64,000 nucleotides of DNA, from NCBI RefSeq assembly GCF_000699445.3, contig NC_067196.1, positions 24,445,116 to 24,509,115 on the forward strand, in the 5' to 3' direction. The first letter of the stretch is position 1; the number at the start of each line of letters is the position of its first letter. The translations under genes and the position numbers were made by a program. Of this stretch, positions 26,261 through 37,015 are shown piece by piece. This DNA is from Schistosoma haematobium. Taxonomy: Eukaryota > Platyhelminthes > Trematoda > Strigeidida > Schistosomatidae. The notes beneath the pieces were generated by a model. The model was not told the origin of the DNA. It made no database searches and saw only the letters and a list, made by a program, of their open reading frames with translations.

Positions 26261-26639
26261 ACTATTGTTCTACTTTGTGAACCCGTTTTTCAGTTGGTAT
26301 CATTCTTTATTGTCCTCAACTTAAGCGGCAACCTATTTTAAAATATTAATAGAGAACTTAAAAAGTTAAATTGTCATGATTGTCTACAAATCTAAACACA
26401 AACAGATATTCGAGATGCTTTTTGGCTCAGAAACTCCGCTCATATATTATAATGCGGCCATTACTGATAGGCTGAGTGGAAATCTAAATTTAAGTTAAAT
26501 TGAGGTTGGCAAATCAAGGCTTTACAATTCGATATATAAGTCTCTAACAAAGGATATTCCAAAAATGCTTACATGAAGATTAAACGAAAGTTTCAACATA
26601 AGTAAATCCATTTACCAACAAATATATTTTACACTTTGA

Positions 26640-26790
26640 TGAGATAGTTGGATGGCTAAGGCGTTCGATTTTCAGCCACTAAGTCACTGGTTCAAAACTT
26701 ATACCGTTTCAGTTTGGAAAACCGAGCAGTACAATCACCCATAACACCTACAAACAGACTCATACCTAGTGAATAATTTAATCTAGATCA
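26640..26790 (+). repeat. Possible tRNA-derived SINE head
   Basis: GGATGGCTAAGGCGTTCGAT followed by TCACTGGTTCAAAACT is tRNA-Leu/Ser-like, with A-box and B-box resemblance. Not a functional tRNA: there is no acceptor-stem pairing and the B box is degenerate. Confidence 0.4.
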
Positions 26791-28179
26791 AAGCTTAAAT
26801 TTTGATGCAAAGTTAAAAAAACTAAGTGTTGTTGAAGATTTGTCCGTACAACACCAAACGTTATTTCGGTATTATGAACTTTGACTAAAGAGGTTAATCC
26901 ATGAATAAAATGCTTGAAATAGTACAACTAAAAATGTAACCCATAATCAATAGCCTGTTGCTGATGAAATCATTTTTGACACCAGTTCATATATTTAGTG
27001 TCAAAAAACATCAACACTTCACAAAATACCATTCCAAATTATTTAAAACCTAAATTTTGCGTATAAAAATTAAGAGGTATTCAGTTTGAAAGAACCATTA
27101 ACAGGCTGAGCTTTGATAAGTTCAGTTAAATTGAGCATTGTGTGAACTAGTTCTGAAAGTAAAATGGTATATCTTCATATTTAAATGAGTAAAACATTGG
27201 AACTCTAAAGATTTTAAACTTGGTACAAGTCACTTCTTTAGATGATAGCAAATAACGTAACTAATGTAACACACACATACATATGAAAGGCATAAAGTTT
27301 CACTTCTTAAGCTTGATAGTATATGTTTAATTTACCCTGCGCTTAATTACATCTAAATCACTGCTAACTTTTAAAGGTTAATGATAACTCTATAGCCCTC
27401 CCAGGATACTAAACACTTATGGCTGTACGTTGTAGAGCAGGCAGGAATAAAAACCCAGAATCTATAATAAACTGCTAACTAGTCTGACTATTGGTCGCAA
27501 TTCATTGTTGTTTTTATTAACATCACTAGCCGTACAACATCCATTCAACTCAAGAGACAAAACGGACATACTATTGACAAAATAATTTTGGTGAAAAACC
27601 AAAATACTCTCCACGCAGACTTTTGTTTTTCAACAATACATAGCTGCAACATAAGCATTAAATGGAAAGAATAAAATACAGCCATGCTATCCTTTTGATT
27701 GAAAAACTCTAGTTAAACTATGCACGGAAGTTCACTGATGCTTAGATTGATTATTTCGTACGAAAATACTTGCAACAAGACTTTTTAGACGCTGTTTGTC
27801 ATTTAAGGTAATGAACACTAGTTAAATATGCTTCATGTGGTTTGTACAAAAAAGGTGTTTAAGAGAAAACGCACCTCATATTTCTTCAGTATTGCACTAA
27901 ATAGCCACATTTCCTGTAATTTCGACTTATTTTACTATTTTCCCCAAATTTTGAAAAAGTAATTAAAATGTTAAGTGGATGTGCAAATAAGATACCAAAA
28001 AGACAAGTTGACTGAAATCAAAGGTATCAACCAACCTCAAACGACAAGAATAAATATCAAAAATCCATTATTCAGCCAAAAATTTTCACCGTATGGTTGA
28101 AAGACCATGAAAAATTGAGAAAAGCCTTTTCGTTTGAGATCGTATATTATGATTGTTTTAACAAAATTTCTGGACTTAC
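26791..28179. other. Presumed Kv4 intron, no further exon found
   Basis: Directly downstream (minus strand) of the Kv4 exon. The next expected segment, starting YGDMVP and continuing through S6, was looked for by eye here and up to position 1 and not found. Confidence 0.4.
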
Positions 28180-29279
28180 CCCAAAGTAGTCATTGTGACA
28201 ATCGTGTACCAAAATGCTGCTGGAATGCTACTAAACTGTGATATTTCCGACTTTTCTGCGTAAAATATTATCGTTGAAAAAATAATGACGCCCATTGTTA
28301 TCGTGAATAGAAGAAAGCCTAATTCAGAGGCGCAGCAACGCAATGTGCAACCTAATATCCTCAATCCTTTACTGTGTCTCGAAAATTTGAAAATGCGACA
28401 AACTCGAAACACTCGCAAAGTTGTGAAAGCACCTGAAAATTCCTTGTTATTCGACATAAAAAGTCCGACATAATAAGGAAAAACTGCGGCTATATCGATG
28501 ATTGACATAACAGATCTAATAAATTTGCATTTTGCAGGAGCTGCATACAGCCTTGCTAAATACTCGATTGTAAATAAAAGTACACAAGCGGTATCCAAAC
28601 AAAAGAATGCGGCGTTATACTTTTCTCCACAAGGAATATTATCTCCAGTTTCAACACTAATGCCACAAGAAACAGTCTCTGTTATATTAGCCAGTACTGA
28701 AACAGCTATAAAGAATCCCGTCACGTAATAAAGCACGACTGCTAGTGTTGAAGCCTGGGGATTTTCAAATGCGCGCCATAACCTGTCTCTAAAGTTTGTT
28801 GATAGTTGCTCCTCTTCTGATGCAACCTCCTTATCTTCCTGCTGCCTTTCCTTATTTTCCCTGTATTTGTCAAGATATTCTTCATAGCAGCAATCTCCCA
28901 TGATTTCTGGCATGATACCGAAATACAACAATTCTTCATGATAAGCAGTCACACAATAATCCTTTGGTAGATGGAGCCTCTCTGATCGATAATATTCCAT
29001 AATGTAACGAAAGAGCTCCGGATCTCTATCAAAAAAATATTCTTTTGAAACCGGATCCTGAAAATAATCTTTCTCATCAGAACCAAGCAGTGTGTCGGGA
29101 AATTTCTCGAGCGTGGATTTGCGAGTCTCGAATCTCCGTCCACTTACATTAATTACTATCTTTCGATCCTTTATATACTTTTTGTTAGTGATCAAAGGCT
29201 CATCAGGCAATCTACTTCGAAGCAGTGGTGTCCAACCGATGGCGGAAGCTCTTACAACTGGAAGCCAAGATGGAATCAT
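28180..29279 (-). CDS. Kv4/Shal potassium channel, first coding exon
   Basis: Encodes the first 366 residues of a Shal-type voltage-gated K+ channel, a plasma-membrane tetramer giving A-type currents in excitable cells. Visible in order: the Kv4 N-terminus ([16 protein letters not shown]); the T1 tetramerisation domain with an intact HX5CX20CC zinc motif ending GDCCYEEY; S1 ([19 protein letters not shown]), S2, S3 ([17 protein letters not shown]), S4 with regularly spaced arginines ([15 protein letters not shown]), S5, and the pore helix to VTMTTLG. The exon stops inside the selectivity filter at a GG|GTAAGT donor, phase 2; the next exon should begin Y-G-D. The ATG at 29279 is chosen over an upstream TTG because it gives the family N-terminus. 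A splice-acceptor-like TTGTTCACAG lies 8 nt before it. Later exons (S6, C-terminus) are not seen. Confidence 0.95.
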
Positions 29280-29300
29280 TTGAAAAACTGTGAACAATAG
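29280..29300 (-). promoter_or_regulatory. Candidate splice/trans-splice acceptor of Kv4
   Basis: The minus strand reads TTGTTCACAG then TTTTTCAA before the ATG. It could receive a 5' UTR exon or a spliced leader; neither was seen. Confidence 0.35.
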
Positions 29301-31987
29301 TGCTCAGCGCGTTTCATTTCATTTATGTTGGTACACATTGTGACAAACATCATAATGTACAAGCTCGTATTGTCTCATAGCTTTTTCATAAGGTGCACGA
29401 ACTAAAACTGACCTTGAAGGTCAATATCCGAAACTCAATATTATGCTATTATCCAGAACGTCTTTAGAGATAATTAGTTTACATTCGAAATTGTATACAG
29501 TAAATTAACACAATAGATGCGGCTTGGTATACAGAACCTATGCACAGAGTCATGTTGGAACAGCGTTTAACTGTGATTCAAAAGTTGTAGTGACTCACGC
29601 TACAGTCATAAATAATATTCATACACCTTCAACAAATATAAACTTTTTGAATTCATCTAATTAACAGTGAGAGAAGAGTTTGTCTGTAAGATGTTTGAAT
29701 GTTTCCCTACATAGTAAGTGAACCTATTGAGAAGGGAATTTCGACATTTCCTACAACCCACAACCAGGGATGACAGGAGCATTATCCTCGGTGTCATTGT
29801 GATAAGTTTAGACTAACATATTTAACAGCCATAAAATCAAATAAGGATAATCTAATATTCTTCCTTCATAAGAATGAAGGATGTACGAATTCTTATGCTT
29901 ACGTTTATGGTAGCTTGAACATTCTCTGCAAACCAATCATATTGCACCATACAGTTTGTTCCTTCTCCACTTGACAGTCTAGTGTTGAATGGAAGAGGAA
30001 ACAAAGTATTGACGAACTACCTTAAAGACACCTGTATCAGGAGACCTACATGATTTATAAGCCAGAGAGATCTAGTATTTCAAATGGCAATGAGCAATAT
30101 CCCTAATTCCGTTGTGAAAGGGTTTTCCCATAACAAAAAATGTGGTACAGAAGTGATATGAAGACCGTAGCTGGTTTAAATATGTCTTTTGCCCGAGTGT
30201 TCTAAATTTATTGTTTTTTTCAAAACCACAAGTCCTATAGCAACTGGAAACCAAATCTTATGACCCTAAGCATTCAAAGTATAAAGCTATGTACGCGACC
30301 AGGTTATTTTTCTGCACTAATAGCTAAGATATCCCTATATAAGAAATGAAACTAACCGCGTAAATTTACAACAATTTAACATTCGGTTCAAAAGGATCTC
30401 GCCGGATATAGAGGGTGGTGAGAATAAGAGCATGAAATCTTGAGAACCGAGTTTCGATGATAAGTGAAATGTCGAAATATTAAATGGCTGAAGATGCCCA
30501 TAATAGAAACCTTACGGTGAATGCTTCGTGCTTATAGGTAACCCTCGTTCTAATAATAGAAGAAATCAGACTGGTAGTGAGCAGGTCTTTATTTAAATCG
30601 CGTGGCAGTCGTTTCCTCACCGGATCGTAACCCTCATAGGAAGCTCGAAGTCCTTGTTAGCTAAGCTATATGGCAAAGTCGGGGAGCTACAGAGAAAGCT
30701 AATTGTGTTTGGTACACACATAGTTATATGATCATACCACATACCCTCAATCTGAAAGTGTTCAGTGGTGAATATTTAACATTATTCAGCAGATAACCAA
30801 GACCAATTATCTTTGAGGTCTTCCGTCTTGTCATGTGTGTCCAGCTTGTCTGTTTTTCATTATTGACTACCGTGAATAGTGTGCTCTCGCGCTTCTATAT
30901 GGTATTTTGGTTATTTTTGTCTTCCCCTCTTACAACACAAGACATGGGTGCCCGAGTTAATGCAACTGCAGCGATATCGAATATGAAAAGACTTGATCTT
31001 CATATTTGCTTTTAAGTGTTAGTTGAGCCTCTAATTATTCTTTGGCTACTCGATAACTAGTATCTGTTCTACATGTGCTTTTCGTGCCGCTGAATTGGAA
31101 TAAGGGGGCCAAGTGGAGAAAAACAGAAGTCCATAAACATATGCTTCGGGTTCGAATTGAGAATTGGAGTTTTCACTACTACCTGGTACTCCCATGACAT
31201 CATGGTCGATGAACTAGATATTCAAGACATGGAACGTCTCAGGTGTGGCAGGTAATACAAAACAAGGGACGAAATAACAACATATCGGCAGTCACTTCAA
31301 GATCATAACGCCGAGTAATTTTATGATGACTGATTTCGTGTTCATCTGATGATCCTTTAATGACCATAGTATCAATCAGTAGATTGTACAAACTAATCGC
31401 CCTTCATTTAAGTCATAATCAACGCAAAGAGATGCTCCAGGTGCTGTACCATAGGCACCTGGGCGAGAAACAAAGATCAAACCCAAAGAACTAGCACCTC
31501 TTAATGTCCTGAAGGTTAACCACTAGCCATGGAATTTCGATCACTTCATGAATTTAAGACTAGACCCTCACTAACTCAGATGCCATCAAAGTCTACGACA
31601 CTCACTTTAAAAAACTGCTAAGCCACATGTAGGGCTTCATTGGTATGAAAGATGCTTCCAAAACGACAATAGTGACAACCACCAGATAGGTTACACCAAG
31701 GTTAGTACTGGAAAAATAAACAGGACATAGGGCTTGCAAGCTCTTCATCGTCAAATATTTGAATTATTTAATTGCTCTCTAGACTCTAAACAGCAACAAA
31801 ATAAGTGAAGCTCGGTAATTCTCTTTCCAGTATTCGAAATGAGGGTCAGAAATGATCAAAGCCGCTCTACGCCTATTGTGCATCTTTGGTTAACTTTGAA
31901 AATGTTAGAAAATTCAGTGGACGATTGTTGATGCCTATCAGTGACTTCCTTTTAAACTTAGTCCCCCTAGCTTTTATCTGTACGTAG
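29301..31987. other. Intergenic, nothing recognised
   Basis: About 2.7 kb with slightly higher GC than the 5-25 kb region. Short ORFs (30072-30254, 30833-31015) carry no motif. No known repeat was recognised. Confidence 0.4.
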
Positions 31988-32120
31988 CGTAATAAACTGG
32001 GAAGAGCTTTGGGACGTGAGGATGATGCACAACAGCTCTTAAGAGACATAATTGTTTCTGCGGGGGATAGTGTAACGTTATGTGCTATGTTAAGACCTCA
32101 CAGTTTATTACAGCTTCCAG
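31988..32120 (+). CDS. Orphan exon candidate, unidentified protein
   Basis: An open frame begins right after a TAG that can act as the splice acceptor (CTGTACGTAG at 31987). It encodes RNKLGRALGREDDAQQLLRD, then IIVSAGDSVTLCAMLRPHSL and LQLPG. It ends at CTTCCAG followed by GCAAGT, a perfect match to the rare GC-AG donor consensus. The peptide looks like real protein (amphipathic, mixed composition) but I do not recognise it. No neighbouring exon was found, so it may be part of an unseen plus-strand gene or a chance ORF. Confidence 0.3.
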
Positions 32121-32779
32121 GCAAGTCAATCTATTCATTCTTCTTAAATCAAATTTTGACCTCGTCACTCATTGGCTTATTTATTCTGATTGTCTTTATA
32201 TGGTTGTATATGTGTTGATTGCTTGTCCGACTCATCACATGTCTTTAGAAAATTATTGTTCCGACTATAAATATTGATTGACACTTGATTAGGCTGAGTT
32301 GGCTCGTTTGCCTTCTTCAGTCTGGTTCGATCTCCCCTCTCTGTTTCGCCCCTCTGGTTGCCTGTTCAAATCAATAACTGCATGAATTACACATATGCAA
32401 TATCCATCCTCGTATTTGGCAAATTTAATACCGTTCTTCACTAACGTGATTCAAGTCGATGACAATATAAGAGGATTGGTGATGTGCATATTTCAATAAC
32501 AATCATTCCTATGATCTAATGGGAGTCAGGTCTCTGGCCACTGCACTTCTGCAATCACTATCTTTACGATACCTTGTCATTACCACCATCATCATTCTTA
32601 TCGCTTTTAAAATTCTTATGTGATTATTACCTCATTTCTGTTCACCACTTCTTGTTACCCTCCATCAGTTTTCAAGAGACTAACCTGTTCATACAGTTTG
32701 CATACAACATTGTTTTACCTATTCTGACTTTTTTGTCCTCACTGTTCTCCATTCTGACTTTATAATCCTTAACACTAAT
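32121..32779. other. Non-coding; possible 5' UTR of the following LINE
   Basis: Pyrimidine-rich stretch (CTTCTTCAGTCTGG, CTCCCCTCTCTGTTTCGCCC near 32310-32355), less AT-rich than average. It may be upstream sequence of the CR1-like element, but the 5' boundary cannot be fixed. Confidence 0.35.
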
Positions 32780-35440
32780 AGATCGACGTCCTTTCCGGTG
32801 CGGCGATAGCTGTCAGTCCTATTAAACTCACTGCTCGTGAACAAACGTACTTACACAGACTCAAGGGATTCTGATCCCCAATTGGAATTCTCTGTCGGGT
32901 GAGCTAGTCCAAGCGACTTTTGAGGAGTCCTTTGTGAGAAAAACTGACATATTCTTAAGGACTAAAGATAGTATCTTACTGTGATTTACAGATTACTCTT
33001 TCCTTTTCTACTGTTAATATACCTAGGTTACTGTCTGTGGGTATTGGTGATTCACTGCTACTAGACACAGAAGCCAGTTAAGCGAAAACTAAGAGCCAAG
33101 GATTCATAAACGTGCTTCGACCCCCAAACAACAAGGTGCTAAACCTGAACGCACCGGAAAACCTGGGACGACAATAACGGCTCGTGATGACTCTCTCATA
33201 GTCATGAACATAAAAGACAACCCTGACCTTCCTCTCAGTTTGCAGGACAAAAATAATAGGATGCGCTGGGGAGAATTGAACAAGAAACTTGAACTTCCAA
33301 GAATAGAGCCTTTGACAGTCACACGGCTCACTCGGGGAAAGGAATCTAAGCAGAAAAATCACCCGAGGCTACTTCATGTAACACTTAAGAATGCTACCGA
33401 CGTTGAGGATGCCTTACTAGCGAGTCGTTTACTGAAATCAGATGGGAATGTAAGAATACCGCCTGACATACCGTATTCTGAGCGCCATCTCACCCGGAAC
33501 ATCCCCAAAGAATCTCGCGATCAGTTTTTCCGCGGGAGGAATATAATCGTGCAAGGTATACCGGAAAATACGGACCCCATTCAATCAAAAACTGACATCA
33601 GGGAATGGAAATTCATCAAACAGTCTTTGAGGCTCAAACACATACTGACTCAGCATGTGACGAAACTAGCCAAGAAGGATGGTCATCCAAGACCCCGTCT
33701 AATGAACATAACCTTCCCATCTTCTCATATGGCGGCTGCAACTCTGGAAGCATTTCGTGACAGCAGACGTCGACTGCCACCTGGAATCCACATGCACCCG
33801 GATAGGCTATACGAAGCTAAGACCAAACACAAAGGCAAGTTGGAGCTGACCATTCCACTTGTGGACTGTCCAGACGATAAAAAATGTGTAAAGGACAGGG
33901 CCTACCAACTCGGCAAACCTTATATAGGTAGGCTACCTGTCCACTCACGTAAGGCTCATACAGACAAACAGGAAGAAGCTCACGCGTTTCAAATTGACAG
34001 TATAAACTGCGTATACGTGAACGCCGCGAGTCTACCAAACAAAATGGATGACCTACGTGAACTTAGCAATATTAATAAGGCTCATCTGATAGAAATAACT
34101 GAAACTTGCATATCTTTTCAGTTCTCGAACCAGGAGTTAGCATTACCTGGGTTGTCTTTGTTCCGCAACGACAGAAAATCAGGAATTGGGGGTGGAGTAG
34201 CCGTTTACATACGTTCTTGCTTGCAGGTACACCAAGTTCATAACCTCGAGTTTAACAATCTTGAGGAATCCATATAGTGCTCTGTAAAATTGTCTAGTAC
34301 TTCGAGGTGTCTAGTCGGAGTCATTTCCAGGAGGCCAACTGCCCACATTAAGTACGATAGTCGTATGCTGGAAGGACTATCCCGCTCTAATCGTCTCGGT
34401 TTCACACAGATCCTGATTCTAGGGGACTTTATTCTCCTTAGAGTCAACTTCGCGGAACACACGTATACTGGAGGCGACAACTCAATTGAAGCTCGGTTCT
34501 TCAACCTCATCGATGACTTGGGATTATACGAAAAAGTGAGGTCGGCAACTCGTTGGAGAAACATTCAGACACCATCGCCTTAGACTGTGTATTCACAAAC
34601 GAAGAATTTCTAGTTGACAACCTCTCAATCCTGGCTCCCCTGGGAAAAAGCGATCATGCCGTCACAGCCTTCAGTTTTGTCAGCAAAGCTAAGTTATCCC
34701 ACCAATAACTTGCGTTGGAATTTTAAACGGTTGAATGTGCCAGCTCTACACGACTATCTACAACAGGTGGATTGAAATGTTCACCCTCAACTCGATGTGG
34801 ACGGTCAGTGAGACTTCTTATGTGCTACAAACCATTCAGTTCCTCAAACGGTTCCCAAAAGCTGCAAGCCACCTACAATAATCAAGAACCGTACCCTTTG
34901 CCTGCTAAGCCGCAAAAGGCACTGTTGGGCGGAATACAAACGAATTGACAACGATGGAGCGTACAGGCAATATGAACATATAAGGAACATATGCACGAAG
35001 GCTACAAGAGAAGATAGGCTTCAGTACCAGACAAAGCTTATGGACAAATTTGCCTCTAATCCTAGAAGCTTATTCCGTTGTGCAGCCTCTCTTCGTCAAG
35101 CCAAAACTGGAGTTTCCCAACTGGTAGGTCTTAACGGCCCGACCAACAACAATGGCGACGCCACTAACCTTCTGGCTGAACATTACCCCCAGACATTTCA
35201 ACCGACCGACATCAACTTGACTGATGACAGTTTCATCTGCAATTCCACAGGACTTTCCGAAGTGAACCTAAGCGCTGACTTGGTGTTCCGGAAACTGCAG
35301 CACTTAAGATTAGACACTTCTCTTGGCCCGGACATGGTCTATTCCGCCATACTGAGGGAAGCAGCCCCAATCTTGGCAACGCCGCGTGAGGAAAACTACC
35401 GGAAAATTGGAGGAAAGAAGCTATTTCAAAGAAATCAATA
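32780..35440 (+). pseudogene. CR1-like LINE, 5' part, with broken ORFs
   Basis: The frame opens about 33090. It encodes a basic ORF1-like region (KNATDVEDALLASRLLKSDG, RGRNIIVQGIPENTDPIQS), then runs into an AP-type endonuclease: INCVYVNAASLPNKMDDL, ITETCISFQF (catalytic E), LFRNDRKSGIGGGVAVYIRS. A stop at 34275-34277 interrupts it (TAG where TGG is expected). The frame continues with LVGVISRRPTAHIKYDSRML, LILGDFILLRVNF and, after a frameshift, LDCVFTNEEFLVDN and KSDHAV. The linker to RT ends with LSADLVFRKLQHLRLDTS and LGPDMVYSAILREAAPI near 35360. The RT catalytic core and 3' end are missing. The element is dead. The clade call (CR1/Perere-like) is from motif recall. Confidence 0.75.
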
Positions 35441-36631
35441 GAGTGCTTTTAAACGCAACTCAGTTTCGTGAGTGTGGCGTTCACGGATAAATTCACCCAA
35501 TCAATAAGTTTAGACAAGCTCACACAAAGACATTGGATATTGAGATAAAGAGATTCGTAGTACAACTTCTGGCGTTACGTTTATATTTGTTCGACAGTTT
35601 CAGGAGTAATTAGACTATTACATGACATTTTATGTTCTTTTTTTATGTTTTCTCACATTTCAGTCCTAGTCTATACAAATCTTCAAAAAATCATTATAAT
35701 AGGCTTCATTTTAACGGCGTTTATATAGAAATAGGTATATTGAAGCGTTTTCGTCGAAATCAAGGGGCGAAAATAAGAAATAAGTTGTTTCTGATTAGTT
35801 CATTCTAAAGTTATCGGGTAGTGGCATACAAGGTAAGGATATTAGACATGTCTCTGAGTAAGTCAAATGTCCCAAGCTCCTTGCTTTGGAGAAATTTTGG
35901 GGTTTTTGTGCCATTTCCGCAAAATTTACCATAGCGGCTTCCCCAAAATGTGCCAAATTTTCCTCAAAATTGGCAGCTTGGGTTGCCAGCAGACTGGAAC
36001 AATGAAGTTTTCCGCTGTGTAAACCAGGAAGTGAACATTTAGTATATGACAATCCCACAGTGGACCTGAAAGTCTAAGCAAATCCCCTGACAAAGTCCAA
36101 TATGTGTCTTCGAGCAGTCTTGAAAGGTTCGGGAACCAGTTACTGAGTTAGAAATCGAAACTTATTATTTCAATGACAACATGTGAAGGTAGGTTGTAGC
36201 TTATCACCATAAGAATCCATGAAAATTTGGTCCTTTTAAGGGATCGTTCCATCTCATTTGTCTGGGTACGATCTACCCAAAGTTCTGAGACCATCAGTCC
36301 GATTATCTTCAGGTGTAGGTGAAATTTATGTACCCATGTTCTGTCGGAATACAGTAAGATTCGTTGGTTAATGGGAATATAGTTACTGAGGCTCACAGCT
36401 ATCAATAGTCATAATGCGCAAGTTGTTAGCCGATTGTTAGTAAAGCCCTTCCAGATGAATATTTCGGTCATTTTTCAGTTCCTCTCTAGGTTGCGTCTCA
36501 AATCCACTTAAACTCACTCAAGTACAATCATCTTACGGGGCAACGTCCAAAAAATAATGTCAAGTCTGTGAAGGTTTTGAAGGTTCCTTAACTAGCAAGT
36601 CTTAAGAAATGCTTCATTTTTTTTCCTTCAG
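35441..36631. other. Intergenic upstream of TLS1-like gene
   Basis: No gene supported. The 35795-36058 minus ORF lies in a GC-richer patch (35870-36010) with no motif. The sequence immediately before 36632 is a polypyrimidine tract (TTTTTTTTCCTTCAG). Confidence 0.4.
36617..36631 (+). promoter_or_regulatory. Splice or trans-splice acceptor of TLS1-like gene
   Basis: A strong polypyrimidine tract ending CAG lies 7 nt before the start codon. No upstream 5' UTR exon was recognised; schistosome genes often receive a spliced leader, so this may be a trans-splice acceptor. Confidence 0.5.
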
Positions 36632-36638
36632 GTGTCAC

Positions 36639-37015
36639 ATGAAGTCGCGTAAGGTGCGATGCTTGAGACAAACCACAGAGCTGAGTGTCTCTTCAGATTC
36701 TGAGGAGGATCGTCTCGAAGATTCTACTGCACCTGTTGTTGCAGACTCCACAGTAGTTGTGGAAGCAATAAGAGAATTGCAAAAACTAAGGAAACGACCA
36801 GCTGGAGTAAGCTTGTCTGCACTAGCCACTGGTAAAGAAGTTCCAGATCTCAATCTAACAATCGCCAACGACCCATTTAGACTTAAGACTGGTGGTCTAG
36901 TTGACCTAAACAGTATTTCATCTGCTAAACAATCCGAAGAGGACGATGACGTTGAAGCTCGTCTAGCCAAAACGTTCGCCACAGAAACTAATAAGAGAGA
37001 TGAAGATGCCGAAAT
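36639..37015 (+). CDS. TLS1: TLS1-like exon 1
   Basis: Residues 1-125 plus two bases; ends GAAAT before GTAATC (phase 2). Contains LRKRPAGVS and NDPFRLKTGG. Confidence 0.9.

Noticed and set aside
28285..28939. Small plus and minus ORFs inside the Kv4 exon
   Set aside because: Overlapping shadow frames of the channel coding sequence.
29280..29297. TTG start for the Kv4 frame
   Set aside because: The ATG at 29279 gives the family N-terminus; the upstream codons include a likely splice acceptor.
33078..33362. Minus ORFs over the CR1-like element, including 33104-33331
   Set aside because: Shadow frames; the plus strand has the recognisable LINE protein.
35795..36058. 87-codon minus ORF in a GC-richer patch
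   Set aside because: No recognisable motif, no splice context or neighbouring exon; could be a UTR or repeat remnant.
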